NCBI GenBank assembly: GCA_002270565.1
Contig: NQMI01000027.1
Span: 266,988-330,987 of the forward strand
Origin: Stenocarpella maydis
Taxonomy: Eukaryota; Ascomycota; Sordariomycetes; Diaporthales; Diaporthaceae
Direction: 5' to 3'
Length of the DNA: 64,000 nucleotides
Shown in pieces: positions 21,949 through 34,130 of the stretch. The stretch's first letter is position 1. Every line of letters begins with the position of its first letter. Made by a program: the position numbers and the translations under genes. The notes beneath the pieces were generated by a model. That model had not been told where the DNA came from and made no database searches. It saw only the letters and a program-made list of their open reading frames with translations.

Positions 21949-23672
21949 TCACGCGGGGTCTGTACTAGTCTGCAGCGTCACCTCCCACCGGAGCGCCCCT
22001 CCCTTGCCGTACCCCTCGCCGAGCCTGTTCTGCACGATACGGGCGACACGCTGGCGCAACAGACTCAGGGCGGCGTCGTCGCATCCGCGCGCGACGCAAA
22101 GCTTGAGCGTGGCCATGCACAGGCCGTAGTGGACCTGCCAGAACTGGGCCTCCTCGACGCGGGCGACGTTGGGCTCGGACTCGATCTCGCGCACGACGGC
22201 GTCGGCGTCGGCGGTGCCGCCGTTCTTTCCGGGGACCGTCGACGTCGCCCCTGCTGCTGCTGCTGCTGCGGGGGAGGAAGAGGAGGCGCTGCCGGTGGAC
22301 CTCTGCTGCCGGCCGCTGTACGACATGAGCAGCATCAGGCCCTGGGCCACGGCGAGGCGCATGCCTAGGACGAACATGGACACGGCTATGGCGACGCAGA
22401 TGAGCTTGTCCAGCCAGGCGAAGGACCCGACCGGGAGAATGGGGAGGAGCAGCATCAGGAAGCTGAAGAAGAGCGTGAGCGAGTGGAAGGGGTTGGCGAG
22501 GATCTCGGGGAGGAAGGACGAGAAGTAGCTGGGCCGCATGACACGGCGGATGCGCGCGTGGTTCTTGAGCCCGTACGCTGACACCAGGGTGCTCAGTACG
22601 GCGGCGAGGGTGGCCAGGTCGACTGAGCTGGCGCTTACGATGCCCTCACCCTCTCCTCCATGTCCATGGCCGTGGCCATGGGGGTGGTGTGGCGTGTGCG
22701 AGCCCATGCTCTCGAGGACGTGCTTGAAGTTGTGGCTCAGCAGGTCGAAGCCGCCGAAGACGAGGAAGACGCTCATGGCGAAGCCGGCCAGCACCTCGAC
22801 GCGCTGCAGGCCAAAGGGGTGCCGTATCGAGCTGCGGCGCCACACCTCGAAGTTGCCCAGCACGTCGACGCAGACGCAGATAGCGGCGGACCCGACGTCG
22901 AAGAAGACCAGGTGCGACAGCGCCGTCATGGCGAGGGAGCCGCCCGCGCTGACGAAGACGTAGCCGGCCACGCAGGCGTGGCACATGCTCCAGTATAGCC
23001 GGGCGCGCTGGTCCTTGTGCATCGAGCCCCAGGCTTCCTTGAGCGTGGGCACGGGGAGGGAGGCGGGGAGGACGGGCGGCGGCCGTGGTGGTGGTTCCTG
23101 GAAGATCTGGTGCTGTGTGCTTATGGAGGAGTGCTTGTATCGGTGACCACGGCGCTGGCCAATGTTCTGCACGTCGCGGTCAGCTGCAGGCGGGCTCGGT
23201 CTGCACATATTCATATGTGCGCGTGTAAATGTGCGACATTGGGAAGAAGGGGAGGACATACCGACCTCACGGGCGAGGTGGACATGGACTGGGTCTTGAA
23301 GTTGAAGGGCCCCGGGGCTGGGGCGGCAGGGACGAGCCCATTCTCGGAGAGGGCTGACTCGGCAGACATGCTGGTGGCTGGCCGGCGGATGCTCCGTGGC
23401 GTGTCGGGGCGGAGGAGGGCGGCGCTGTTCCGGGAGGGCAGCAGGCCGCCTATGTCATTCCAGTTGGCGGTGCTGCTGGCGGTGCTGGAACGGGAGCTGG
23501 GGCGGCGGTCGAGGTCGAGGTCGAGGTCGAGGTCGATCTGGATGTCGGCGTCGTCGTCAGGGGGCGGCTCGACGAGAAGAGGAGGAGTCGGGGAGGGGGG
23601 CGGGAGGGCTGACGACAGGCCAGAAGCCATGAGCCTGTCAAGGACGGCGAGGCGGCACGGGGAGGATGGCAC
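21949..23672 (-). CDS. CDF-family zinc transporter subunit, Zrg17-like
   Basis: Two exons (23672-23262 and 23166-21949) joined at CCCGTGAGGTCG/AACATTGGC give 542 residues. The 95-nt intron has GTATGT..GTGCAG ends. A long, acidic and Ser-rich cytoplasmic N-terminus, which includes an Asp-Leu repeat, is followed by a cation-diffusion-facilitator membrane domain of about six helices. A His-rich loop lies at about residues 295-308 (HHPHGHGHGHGG). The cytoplasmic C-terminal domain follows. The blocks NIGQRRGHRYKHSSIS and HPFGLQRVEVLAGFAMSVFLVFGGFDL resemble fungal Zrg17. In yeasts Zrg17 pairs with the CDF protein Msc2/Cis4 to load zinc into the secretory pathway. The usual metal-site Asp residues of helices 2 and 5 are not in place, which fits a non-transporting partner subunit. 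Assignment to Zrg17 rather than another CDF is an inference. Confidence 0.88.
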
Positions 23673-24740
23673 ACACGGGGGCGGGTTCTCGTCTCTTTGA
23701 GGGCGGTCGAGGTCGTGATCGGTCTGGGGATAGTGGGCCTTGGAAGAAGCAGCCCAACTGCTGGATCCAGCCTAGCGCATTGCAACTGCGGGCGTCGATC
23801 CGCAGATATGCTTGTTCGGGCGGGCGGGCGCTTGCGCGTTGAAGAAATCACCAATTGTGTGCTGTGTGGTGGTGTGGCTGTGATGTTGGAGATGGGGATG
23901 GCGCACACACACAGAGAGAGAGCCTGACGAGGCGTGGGACTAGATCGCGAGGCTGGACGGAGGGAGGGTCCAACATCGAAGCCCGTCGCACGCACCCCGC
24001 GCAAGGCGGGCACTTGCCCTCACTGGCATGACGGAGGAAGCGTCCCTGCGTGCATTGACTTCAATTCCCATTGCTTGCTGGCTGGGCCACTTTAGTGTAC
24101 ATACTTGGGCTAGGTGCAAGGGTTCGGGGGAAGGTGGCCGCTAGGTCAGGCCGTCAGCTCTTTCTCTTCTGGGCGGGCACTCGGGCTGTACTGGGGAGCG
24201 CTAGTCTCTTCCGCCGACCTTGGAACTCAGAGATACGTACCGAGCGATAGCCTACCATAAAACCAGCCGGACTGACTGCAGTACTACGTAGTATACGCTG
24301 CAGCTAAATACGTGTAAGTGCAACAAGTACGGCCGTACCTTGGATACCTACCTACTTAGCAGTAGGCAGAGTCGCATTGGATTTGCTTGCTGCTTTCCTT
24401 GGTCGCAGATTTCCAGGCCACACCATCCAACGCACACCACCAGGATTACCATGCTGCTGCCAATTTCTCTGGCTGCAGATGCCCCCCCAGGCATTTCCAT
24501 CCTCCCCCACCAGAACTGATCAACACAACTTGCCTGCTTCTTCACATATCCCCAACCCCAACCTGTGGGGCGGAAGCCACTTTGTCTTGACCCCATACTT
24601 GACATCTGAAATCTGACATCTGACATCAGCCCTCGTATCCGTCTGTGGTTTGTGGTCTCGTGGTCTGTGGCCTGTGGTCTCTGAAGCTGTCTGCCAGTTC
24701 CGGGCCGGACGGGCCCTCTGCGCCGCCACAAAGAGCCATC
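23673..24740. other. Divergent promoter region
   Basis: About 1.07 kb lies between two divergently transcribed genes, the zinc transporter and the two-pass membrane protein. It should hold both promoters. Direct ctgacatctgaaatctgacatctgacatc repeats of an eight-base unit (tgacatct/ctgacatc) are visible at about 24600-24625, about 115 nt upstream of the right-hand start codon. No gene was found. Confidence 0.5.
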
Positions 24741-25849
24741 ATGGAACCGCTACCCTCCACCCAAGACACCCTCCAAGGTGCTTCTTCTGGTGTCACAGAC
24801 CCGAGTCGCCCCGTCCACAGACGCATGTCCACTGGCGCCGGCCTCCTCTCCAAACTCTCCTTCATGCGCGCCCACCCCTCCGAACACCACCAACACCACC
24901 AGCGCCACGACGGCCCGAGCCACCAGCGCGACAACGAGAACCCGTCTCCCGCCTCGGACATCTACATGCCCAGCCCGCGGCCGCCATCCTCCATCGCCAC
25001 AGCACTGCAGCAGCAAAAGACAAGGCGCCGCCGCGGCTCCCTCAGGAAAGTCGCCCTGCTAGGCCGTGGCGCCCAGCGCGAGCGCCGCGAGGCCCACCGC
25101 GCCAGCCTCAGCATCGATGTCAAGCAGGCTGAGACGTACAGCATGACCACACCCACCGAGGAGGGCGGCGCCTTCGGCCTGGGCATATCCGACATCACGC
25201 CCCGGCCTTCAATGGACGGCTACGCGAGCCGCAGCGCCCCCCCCCCGCCGCGACCGACCTGCTGCGCGACGGCGCGCCGCCCGGGGCACCGACGCCGCCT
25301 GTGCAGTCCTTGCCGAAGCCCAAGGTGGAGGTCGACGAGCCGACGCCCACCAGCCCCACCGTGAGCTACACCACGACGGATGACGAGGACGTGCTGCACA
25401 TCGGGAGGAACGCCAGCAGCAGGAAGGGCCCCGAGCTGGCGAGCCTGAGCTCCGGGTCTGATGGGTACTTTGGCTCCCTGCCGCGCCGGCGCACAATCAG
25501 CCGGGCTAGGTCACCACTGAGCCTGTCCGGACTTGCATCTACGCCCCTGCTCCCTACAGATGACGACTGGGACTATTCGGAGACGGAGTGGTGGGGGTGG
25601 GTGATTCTGGTCGTCACATGGGTCGTGTTTGTCATCGGGATGGGCTCGTGCTTCAGCATCTGGAGCTGGGCCTGGGACGTCGGGACGACGCCGTATGCGC
25701 CCCCCGAGCTGGAGGATGACCCGACGCTGCCTATTACGGGGTACTATCCGGCCTTGATAATCCTGACGTGTGTCATGGCCTGGGTATGGGTGGTTATTGC
25801 GTGGGTGGGCATGAAATATTTCAGACATGCAAAGATAAGCGGCGACTAA
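24741..25849 (+). CDS. Two-pass membrane protein of unknown function, frame broken at a C10 run
   Basis: I do not recognise this protein. The first frame starts with MEPLPSTQDT at 24741, with a Ser/Arg/His-rich cytoplasmic-type N-terminal region. The second frame, one base out, supplies the acidic and Ser-rich middle and two hydrophobic helices near the C-terminus (WGWVILVVTWVVFVIGMGSCF and YPALIILTCVMAWVWVVIAWV), then a basic tail ending KYFRHAKISGD. Between them, the second frame reads coherently back to the ten-C run at 25237-25246 (AATDLLRDGAPPGAPTPPVQ), and the first frame degenerates after it. One extra C would restore a single frame of about 369 residues, so a sequencing or assembly error is the simplest explanation. 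A true frameshift mutation cannot be excluded. Confidence 0.7.
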
Positions 25850-28095
25850 AGACCTTTTGAATTAAATAAACAACATGAGACTACGACAGAGTCCACCTAG
25901 TGATGTTACCTGGAACTAGATTGCATCGAGGGCGTGTTGTTTGAATACTGTCTGTCGTGCATGTCATCTGTGAGAACCCAACTGCATACGGCAGGCTTGC
26001 AAACCACCATAAGACCAATAGCTAACTACTGTCTGAGACATCCGGTGGAGCAACCGGCGAGGAGAAAATGGCAGTGAACAGATTCAACAAGACACGGTTC
26101 AACCTTGGTTTCAGTTGCCGTGAGAAGGAGGAGCGCTTCTCTTTGAGCTATGAGAGCTGCGCGGTTTGCATGAGTCAGCCGTGCTAAAGGTGGCCGTATT
26201 TAGGCGGGTGGCATTGATTCTTGTCTTACTCTACTGCATACTATAACCGGGGCCCACATCGATTACCTCTGTTTCTAGAAAGCTCATGCACTGCTCCGAT
26301 ATACGCTCGTGTGAGGACAGTCTATGGGCTCATGAAAATACGACCATGCTATTTTGTTCATGGTTGGGTTTGCAGTGCCAGCCGCACCACACAGCAAAGA
26401 ACATTCTGGACGGCCAACACAGCTGGCGAGCGGTATGATCGAAGTGGAGGATAGGCAATTAGCAGGTGGGTCGTGTCACTGCTGCTGACTGTCTAGTTGG
26501 TGTTAAAGCAATACGGCAATGGGGCCATCTCGAAATACCATTACTTGCATGCGAGGCTACCAAGCACGTGTGCAATGTGGTGTATTACGGTAGTCGGCAC
26601 CCAGAAGCTTCCACACATGGGGCTCAGCATCCCCGGCACAGGGATTCGAGTTGTCACAACCAGATGCCCAGTTGGCAGTAAGCAATGCGCCCGTCGTGGC
26701 GTATCTGGATCTGCCTCTTGTACCACAGGACTCGAGCTATTTCGGTGGACACCCTGGAGGTGGGTGCCTCGGCCTGGGTTGGGCAACAGCAGGTCCCATT
26801 TCAGCCTTGAGCTTGGGTGATTGTACAACATGCATGCAAGGCCTGAGAGAGGTGGTTGACCTGACGATGAGCCACAAGAATGACCAGCTCGGTGTCAAAC
26901 TATAAACTATATAAATGCTGTGGCTGACAGAGTCAAGGTCATTTGTTAGAGGTTGTCTGCCTGCCGGATGTAGCTCTCTCAGCCTCACTGTTCCCCAGGC
27001 GGGCGGTTGCTAGGCAGAGGAGGTGGCACGGGCCGAGAGGTGGCCCATGACCCCAGGCTACCTGAATTGGTATGCAGCTAGGCATGGTTGGATGCGGGTG
27101 AGGCTGCGGGTTTGGAGAAGGTGCAACGCAAACGGGCAGTTTCTGGGGCATTCTGAGCCCATCCACGAAAGCCCCAGATCATTCCACGCCGCCTGGCTGC
27201 CCACGAGCCCTTTTCCCATGAACCCCTTGGATCAGGAATAGCATAGTGTAGATCCTCCTTCCAGATCCGATCGCTGCCCCCTCTTTTCGGCATTCTGGTT
27301 TCTGCAGGGCCGGACGGCTGCGGCGAGCAGGCCTGGGCGGGAAGTACATATTTTTTTGCATTTGCAGGGTCCCTCCAGAGCATAGTGGGACCCGCACACC
27401 ACCCCCTGTCGGACCAATCAGAAGGGGGAAGGCGCCATAGAAACTCTTAGAATTTCCATGGGCGAAGCCTCCAAGTACGTATTTGAGCTCCCCTCTGCCT
27501 GCTGCTCTTCAACGCCAATCCTTCTTCCCAACCTCACAGAATCCCACAACTTCCCATCTTCATCAACTGCCAAATCCCTCTTCCCTCTTCCTCTCTCACA
27601 CATCGCGTCGCAAGATCCGATCTGCCAGAGTTTTCTTTGCCTCTTCGCTTTCAGTGATACCCAAAGGTAAGCCGCAAGTACACACCCCACCCCAACTACC
27701 TGAATCAGCTTTACAATTCCCATCCCCCACCTCAGCCTGCCCTGCGCCTGAGCAAGATCCCTTCAAGCCTCCTGCGGCTTTGGTGATCCTTGTGCAGGGT
27801 AAATACATCCTCCTGGCACCTACATGCTGGAAAACAACAACATTGGTTTTAGGTTTCTGGGGAGCAGATGGCGTTCGTGCAAACAGACCAGCCTTCAGTT
27901 TGTTCTGCTCTGGTTTCCACAGCGACCCACCAAAGCTGTGGACCCCTCCCCGCCCGCTTACACACCCATCTGCACCACATCTTACGGCAATGCCTGTTCC
28001 TTGACTGCCTTTCTCGTCGCGCACGGACATCTCCCAACCTCCGCTGACACTTCCGCCTTCCAAGCAGTAATTGACGACGTAACGAAACCTTCAAG
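25850..28095. other. Hsp90 upstream region
   Basis: About 2.2 kb without a protein gene, forming the 3' flank of the membrane protein and the promoter and leader of Hsp90. A CCAAT motif is at 27414-27418. It is followed by a strong pyrimidine tract (about 27510-27610), a pattern common upstream of highly expressed fungal genes. Clear paired heat-shock elements (alternating GAA/TTC pentamers) were not found, although imperfect GAA/TTC pieces occur near 27444-27458. Confidence 0.5.
27667..28067 (+). other. Probable 5' UTR intron of Hsp90
   Basis: A consensus donor (ccaaag/GTAAGC) at 27667 sits just after the pyrimidine-rich leader. A matching acceptor (CTGAC branch-like sequence, pyrimidines, then AAGCAG) ends at 28067, 28 nt before the Hsp90 start codon. 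The 401-nt length is longer than coding introns in this window but usual for leader introns. An alternative acceptor ends at about 27797. RNA evidence is absent, so this is an inference. Confidence 0.4.
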
Positions 28096-30282
28096 ATGTC
28101 TGGCGAAACCTTCGAGTTCCAAGCTGAGATTTCTCAGCTGCTCTCGCTGATCATCAACACCGTCTACTCAAACAAGGAGATCTTTCTGCGAGAGCTCATC
28201 TCCAACGCATCAGATGCCCTCGACAAGATTAGGTACGAGGCCTTGTCCGACCCCAGCAAGCTGGACTCGGGCAAAGACCTCCGTATCGACATCATCCCCG
28301 ACAAGGAGAACAAGACCCTTACCATCCGCGACACTGGTATCGGCATGACCAAGGCTGTAAGTCGTACTACCACGTTTCTGAGACCGCTCTGCCGGAAGAG
28401 AAAAAACATGTGACTAACTGGTGCCTAGGACCTCGTCAACAACCTCGGAACCATCGCCCGCTCTGGCACAAAGCAGTTCATGGAGGCCCTAACTGCAGGT
28501 GCTGACATCTCCATGATTGGCCAGTTCGGTGTTGGTTTCTACTCTGCCTACCTTGTGGCCGACCGTGTCACGGTGGTGTCTAAGAACAACGATGACGAGC
28601 AGTACGTCTGGGAGTCCAGCGCCGGTGGTACCTTCACCATCCGCACCGACACCGAGGGCGAGCAGCTCGGCCGTGGTACCAAGATCATCCTCCACCTGAA
28701 GGATGAGCAGGTTGACTACCTCAACGAGTCCAAGATCAAGGAGGTCATCAAGAAGCACTCCGAGTTCATCTCATACCCCATCTACCTCCACGTCACCAAG
28801 GAGGAGGAGAAGGAGGTCCCTGATGAGGAGGCCACCGAGACCACCGAGGAGGGCGACGACAAGAAGCCCAAGATCGAGGAGGTCGACGACGAGGAGGAGG
28901 ACAAGGAGAAGAAGCCAAAGACCAAGAAGATCAAGGAGACCAAGATCGAGGAGGAGGAGCTCAACAAGCAGAAGCCCATCTGGACTCGCAACCCCTCCGA
29001 CATCAACCAGGAGGAGTACGCCGCCTTCTACAAGTCCCTCTCCAACGATTGGGAGGACCACCTGGCCGTCAAGCACTTCTCCGTCGAGGGTCAGCTTGAG
29101 TTCCGCGCCATCCTCTTCGTGCCCAAGCGCGCTCCCTTCGACCTGTTCGAGACTAAGAAGACCAAGAACAACATCAAGCTCTATGTCCGCCGCGTCTTCA
29201 TCACTGACGATGCCACCGAGCTCATCCCCGAGTGGCTCAGCTTCGTCAAGGGTGTTGTCGACTCCGAGGATCTGCCCCTCAACCTGTCTCGTGAGACCCT
29301 TCAGCAGAACAAGATCATGAAGGTCATCAAGAAGAATATTGTCAAGAAGGCTCTCGAGCTCTTCCAGGAGATTGCCGAGGATAAGGAGCAGTTCGACAAG
29401 TTCTACTCCGCCTTCTCCAAGAACTTGAAGCTCGGTATCCACGAGGACTCTCAGAACCGCCAGATCCTGGCCAAGCTCCTGCGCTTCAACTCCACAAAGT
29501 CTGGAGACGAGATGACCTCTCTGTCAGACTACGTCACCCGCATGCCCGAGCACCAGAAGAACATGTACTACATCACCGGCGAGTCTCTCGCTGCTGTTGC
29601 CAAGTCTCCGTTCCTCGATGCTCTCAAGGCCAAGAACTTTGAGGTCCTGTTCCTGGTTGACCCCATTGACGAGTACGCTATGACTCAGCTCAAGGAGTTC
29701 GAGGGTAAGAAGCTTGTCGACATCACCAAGGACTTCGAGCTCGAGGAGACCGAGGAGGAGAAGAAGCAGCGTGAGGAGGAGGAGAAGGAGTACGAGGGCC
29801 TGACCAAGGCTCTCAAGAACATCCTCGGCGACAAGGTTGAGAAGGTCGTCGTCTCCCACAAGCTGGTCGGCTCCCCTTGCGCCATCCGCACCGGCCAGTT
29901 CGGTTGGTCTGCCAACATGGAGCGCATCATGAAGGCCCAGGCCCTCCGTGACACCTCCATGTCCAGCTACATGTCTTCCAAGAAGACCTTCGAGATCTCC
30001 CCCAAGAGCCCCATTGTCAAGGAGCTCAAGAAGAAGGTCGAGGCCGACGGTGAGAACGACAAGACCGTCAAGTCCATCGTCCAGCTGCTGTTCGAGACGT
30101 CGCTGCTGGTCTCCGGCTTCACCATCGACGAGCCTGCTAGCTTCGCCGAGCGTATCCACAAGCTCGTGTCTCTTGGCCTGAACCTGGACGACGAGCCAGA
30201 GGCTGCTGCCGATGCTCCCACCGCCTCTGACTCAGCCCCTGCCGCTGAGACTGGCGACAGCGCCATGGAGGAGGTCGACTAA
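28096..30282 (+). CDS. hsp90: Cytosolic Hsp90 molecular chaperone
   Basis: ATP-dependent cytosolic chaperone for kinases, receptors and other clients. Two exons (28096-28356 and 28429-30282) give 704 residues. The 72-nt intron has GTAAGT, a CTAAC branch site and CTAG, and interrupts the ATPase domain between GMTKA and DLVNNLG. Family signatures are all present: [40 protein letters not shown], the acidic Lys/Glu-rich linker (about residues 210-260), [11 protein letters not shown] in the middle domain, and a C-terminus ending MEEVD that binds TPR co-chaperones and marks the cytosolic form. Codon use is strongly C-ending, consistent with very high expression. Confidence 0.98.
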
Positions 30283-30931
30283 ATCAATCCACCCCGGAAC
30301 GGGCAATTAGGAAGTGCAGGACGGGCAAGCGCATTAAAAAGTGGTTTGGAGTTTGGCACGGGTTTCTTCGGGTTTTGACACCTCATACTGGCGGGTTGCT
30401 AAGAGCGGTAATATCGTCTTCCGTCGTTCAGCCTGGACTCACTGTAGTAGTATCTCAAGAGGGAAGGATTGCCTTTGTGCAGGACAATTCAAGTAGACGA
30501 TAATGAATTTTACGTTTTGAAGAAATAACATGCCTGGTTCCTTTGCTCACTGATACGTGACCGTACCAAAGTGCAGTGATTGGGGTGGTTTTCATTTCGT
30601 TCAGCCTCGCTGGCCTGGACAGTTGGTTCAGGGTACTTAAGTACATCGACGCGCCAGAGTCTCTTACAACTTACCACCTACCCAAGTAGGCATGACGTGC
30701 TGTGGTGGTTACACAAGTTGGTTGCCGCTCCCGTGGATCCGGCATCGCTTCCAAGGTCCAGACTCATCACGAATAGATCAGTTCGACAATCCTGACTACT
30801 TTGCGATTTGAGGTCTGCACCACATTCAGAGCGGAATATCTCGTGTTTGAGCTGCAAACTATTCTTCTAGACGACCTTTATCCGAGCCTTGCGCCTCCAG
30901 TGTACCTGGGTATCTAGCCGAATCTTCCCCA
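30283..30931. other. Intergenic: Hsp90 3' flank and permease promoter
   Basis: This 649-nt region between two plus-strand genes marks the change from core housekeeping genes to the accessory block. No gene, RNA or clear regulatory element was found. Confidence 0.45.
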
Positions 30932-32899
30932 ATGGACGCGCCGCCCGTATCCAAACCTGAGCCCCAGTACGGGGCCTGGTTTCAATCCAGCTACTGGAGG
31001 CTTGAGACGCCCGGGGCATCATTCGCAACGCGTGATGGCTGGTCAAATGAAGATGTCGACGTGGTGCCGCCTGATAGGAGAACATGGCGAGAGATCGATT
31101 ACCTCTGGCTATGGCTTGCGGATGGGGCAAAGGTGGGGACGATGCAGCAGGCTGGGTCAATTCTGGCCCTGGGACTCGGCTGGCGTGAGGCATCCGCGGC
31201 AATGTCCGTCTTCAAAAACGGTTACTCTTGTGATACACAAAACTAACCTCCCCGGGGATGAACAGTGCGATTGGGAATGTGCTTATCGCCATGGCTGTGG
31301 CGTTGAACGGCGCCATTGGTTCCAGACACCACGTTCCCTTTTCGATTGCATCGAGAGCATCAATGGGCTTCTATCTCTCGTACTTTGCTGTGGTGTCCCG
31401 TCTCGTGCTCGGCTTGATTTACTTTGGGTACGAGCCAACTTGTGTCAGCAGGTGCGAGTTGATGATTGACGCAACCTTGCTGACTATGGTCATGTAGGAT
31501 CAACACATATATAGGTGCTTCATGCATGCTCATCATGCTGGATTCCATCTGGCCTAGCCTTAGAGAACTCCCAAACAGCTTGGCGGCATCTTCAAGCATC
31601 TCCAGCAATAAGATGATTGCCTACCTGGTCTTTTGGATCTGTCGGTATCCCCAAGAAGTCGATGATCTCTTGTACCCAGAATCTGGCCAACTAACAAATC
31701 ATTTAGTACAATTTCCCTTACTAATCATCAATCCAAGGAAGATGAAGTGGTTATTCTTGATCAAGTCAGCTTGCGCCATGACGGCCGCCTTTGCTATGCT
31801 TGGTTGGGCCGTCTACACGGGCGGAACTGGACCCATCCTTTCAAAACCTGCCAGCGTATCCGGCAGTTCGAAAAGTTGGGCCTGGGTGATGAGCATCAAT
31901 GTGGCTGCCAGTGGGAAGACCACACTTGCACTGAACATCGCAAGTTGAATAAGCTCCTGAATCTGGACTGCCTCGCGACAACGGCTGATTGGGTGCCCTC
32001 ACAGTCTGACCTGACTCGATACGGAAATAAACCGTCAGTGGCTTACTGGCAAATGTTTTTCATTCCAGTCATATACTGGATATTCTCTTTCATCGGGATT
32101 GTCATCGCTTCCGCTGGCCAGTCCATCTACGGCACTCTGTATTGGGACCCAACATCTATCATCGGTCTGTGGGAAAGTCGCGCCGCCGCTTTCTTCTGCG
32201 CTCTTGCTTTTGGTCTTGCAACATTGGGTACAAACATCTCCACGAATTCTATCGCAACAAGTAACGACCTGGCATTCCTCATACTGCGGTGGCTGAATAT
32301 CCGCCGGGGCGCGATCGCCACCGCTTTCATTGGAGGCTGGGCTTCTTGTCCGTGGAAAATCCAAGCCAGTGCTAAGAGTCTGACTACATTCCTCAGCGGG
32401 TACATTATTGTACTCGCTCCGGTGGTAGCTATCATGGTATGTTTCTTCTTTCGGATAGTCAGAGCGGCAAAAGTCGATGATGTTTACCTGGGTATGGTGA
32501 TCTTAGGTCTCCGACTACTGGATCCTCCGTTCGCGTAGGCTCCATGTCCGCGCCCTGTATGATAATAACGGCTTTTACCGATACTCAAACGGGATAAATT
32601 GGCGAGCATTGGTCACTTTGCTAGTAGCAGTACCCATCAACCTCCCAGGGTTGGTACACCCCATCGATGCTACTGTCGACATTGGAAATTATGCAGATTT
32701 CTGTGAGACCTCTCCTGATGATCACGGCGGTACGGTAAATAGAGTTACTTTCAATTACTAGCTGACATCGCTCATAGACAAAGCATTCTGGTTAACAGCA
32801 ACGTTCATATCAGCCGGCATATATCTGGGTCTGAACCTTCTTGCACCCCCACGCAAGACGCTGGGAGGAGATGTCCCTGACTCCAGCGAGGGGGTCTAG
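30932..32899 (+). CDS. NCS1-family nucleobase/allantoin-type permease
   Basis: A plasma-membrane symporter of the purine-cytosine permease superfamily (NCS1), probably of the Fur type that takes up uracil, allantoin, uridine or related compounds. The substrate is not determined by sequence. Seven exons (30932-31203, 31266-31427, 31498-31640, 31707-31939, 32005-32436, 32507-32702, 32778-32899) give 519 residues, and all phases close. Signature segments are GWSNEDVDVVPPDRRTW just before helix 1, LADGAKVGTMQQAGSILALG, GAIGSRHHVPFSIASRAS, NISDLTRYGNKP and GYIIVLAPVVAIMVSDYW. About 12 hydrophobic helices are expected. Intron 4 (31940-32004) begins GCAAGT rather than GT. Only this choice restores the conserved N-I-x-D-x-T-R-Y motif without a stop. 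The start Met is supported only by fitting the family length, and an extra upstream exon is possible. Confidence 0.88.
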
Positions 32900-34130
32900 A
32901 CAGGCTCCAGGAGCGGCTAGGCTGAGATGTATTTGATAGGGACGACTTGAAATGGCTGGCCAGCTGAGGAGAGGATCGACCAATGAGCCGAGAGACCGAG
33001 CAGTTGTCTTAAATTACGTAGTAAAGCGTGATGGTCAAATACGTTAGATTGCAAACTCAAGAGCGCCTCTGCCACGGCTGGTATCAGCCAAATCTCCGCC
33101 TACACATGCGTCTGAGTTTTCCATTCAGGTCACCTTTGACAAGAGAACTCAGAAAGCTGGGCGACCATCCACGGATAGAACTTGTCAGCGTGGGTAGCTG
33201 AAATGTTTACACAGCACCCCCGGCGGAGGCACTGGCCTGGGTCAAAGAAGTGACCATGGGGCCTGGAAATTTGGCCAGAGGATGGGAAAAGCGCAAGTAG
33301 ATGCATCGCGTGACAGAGTAATAAAGGCTGTACTACTTGTTTTCAGCATTCGCACAGCGCTGAGGCCAGAACAGTCGGTTATACAGTACGGAGCGCAAGC
33401 CAGAGGAAATCCGCTGTACTTAGACATCTGCTGTGTCTGAATTCTTTTGATGGGCTCAATCGACCGGTGAAGTCAGACAAAATGGAGAGGGTAATTAATT
33501 GGCTGGTTCATGGGCAACCCAATGATGTCTATATTTACGCTGACCGATCGTACTAATAATCGTTTTTACTGGCATTGTGTTTCTCAAAGCAAGGCTGCCA
33601 CGCAGACCCCTGCATAATGCCATGCCATCCATGGATGTCTGTACTGACCGACCCAATGGGAATGTTCCCCGGCCGCCGGTTTCATTAGGTTGCGGAAGCA
33701 TGCGGACATGGTTTCAGACGAGCACTGAGTTAAAGTTATCAATTTACACATCATGTATTTGCATGTGGGTTTTGGATCCGGGCAGAATCGGCGGCTTCGG
33801 CGTTGTTGACTTCTGCATGCCCAGGTGGCTCTCAATTGATGCATCATTCGAGGTCTGCAGATACACCACCGGTTGAACAGCTTCATCCGCGAGCCACTCT
33901 GTTGGCACAGAGTCCCCACATACTGTTGTGTCATCAGACATTGAATCTAGCCCTAGGGCTTCACGTTTATGGAAATTCACGTACGTGGCCAAGGAAGCTG
34001 ACGACAGGCGAGACACGTCTGACCGCATATGAAATGAGGTTTCGCGAGAATGTGTCCCATTACTCCAGTAATAATCAGCCAGGTGGCTTCTGACCATAGA
34101 TAAAAATACTATGGATTTCATTAGCCAGGT
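32900..34130. other. Convergent intergenic region
   Basis: This 1.2-kb spacer lies between the 3' ends of the permease and the methyltransferase. Open frames of about 60-125 codons on both strands have no recognisable features or splice-linked extension. Nothing further is visible. Confidence 0.45.

Noticed and set aside
27440..27460. Possible heat-shock element upstream of Hsp90
   Set aside because: GAA and TTC pieces are present, but the alternating 5-nt spacing of a true element is not met (GAA-N-TTC instead of GAA-N2-TTC).
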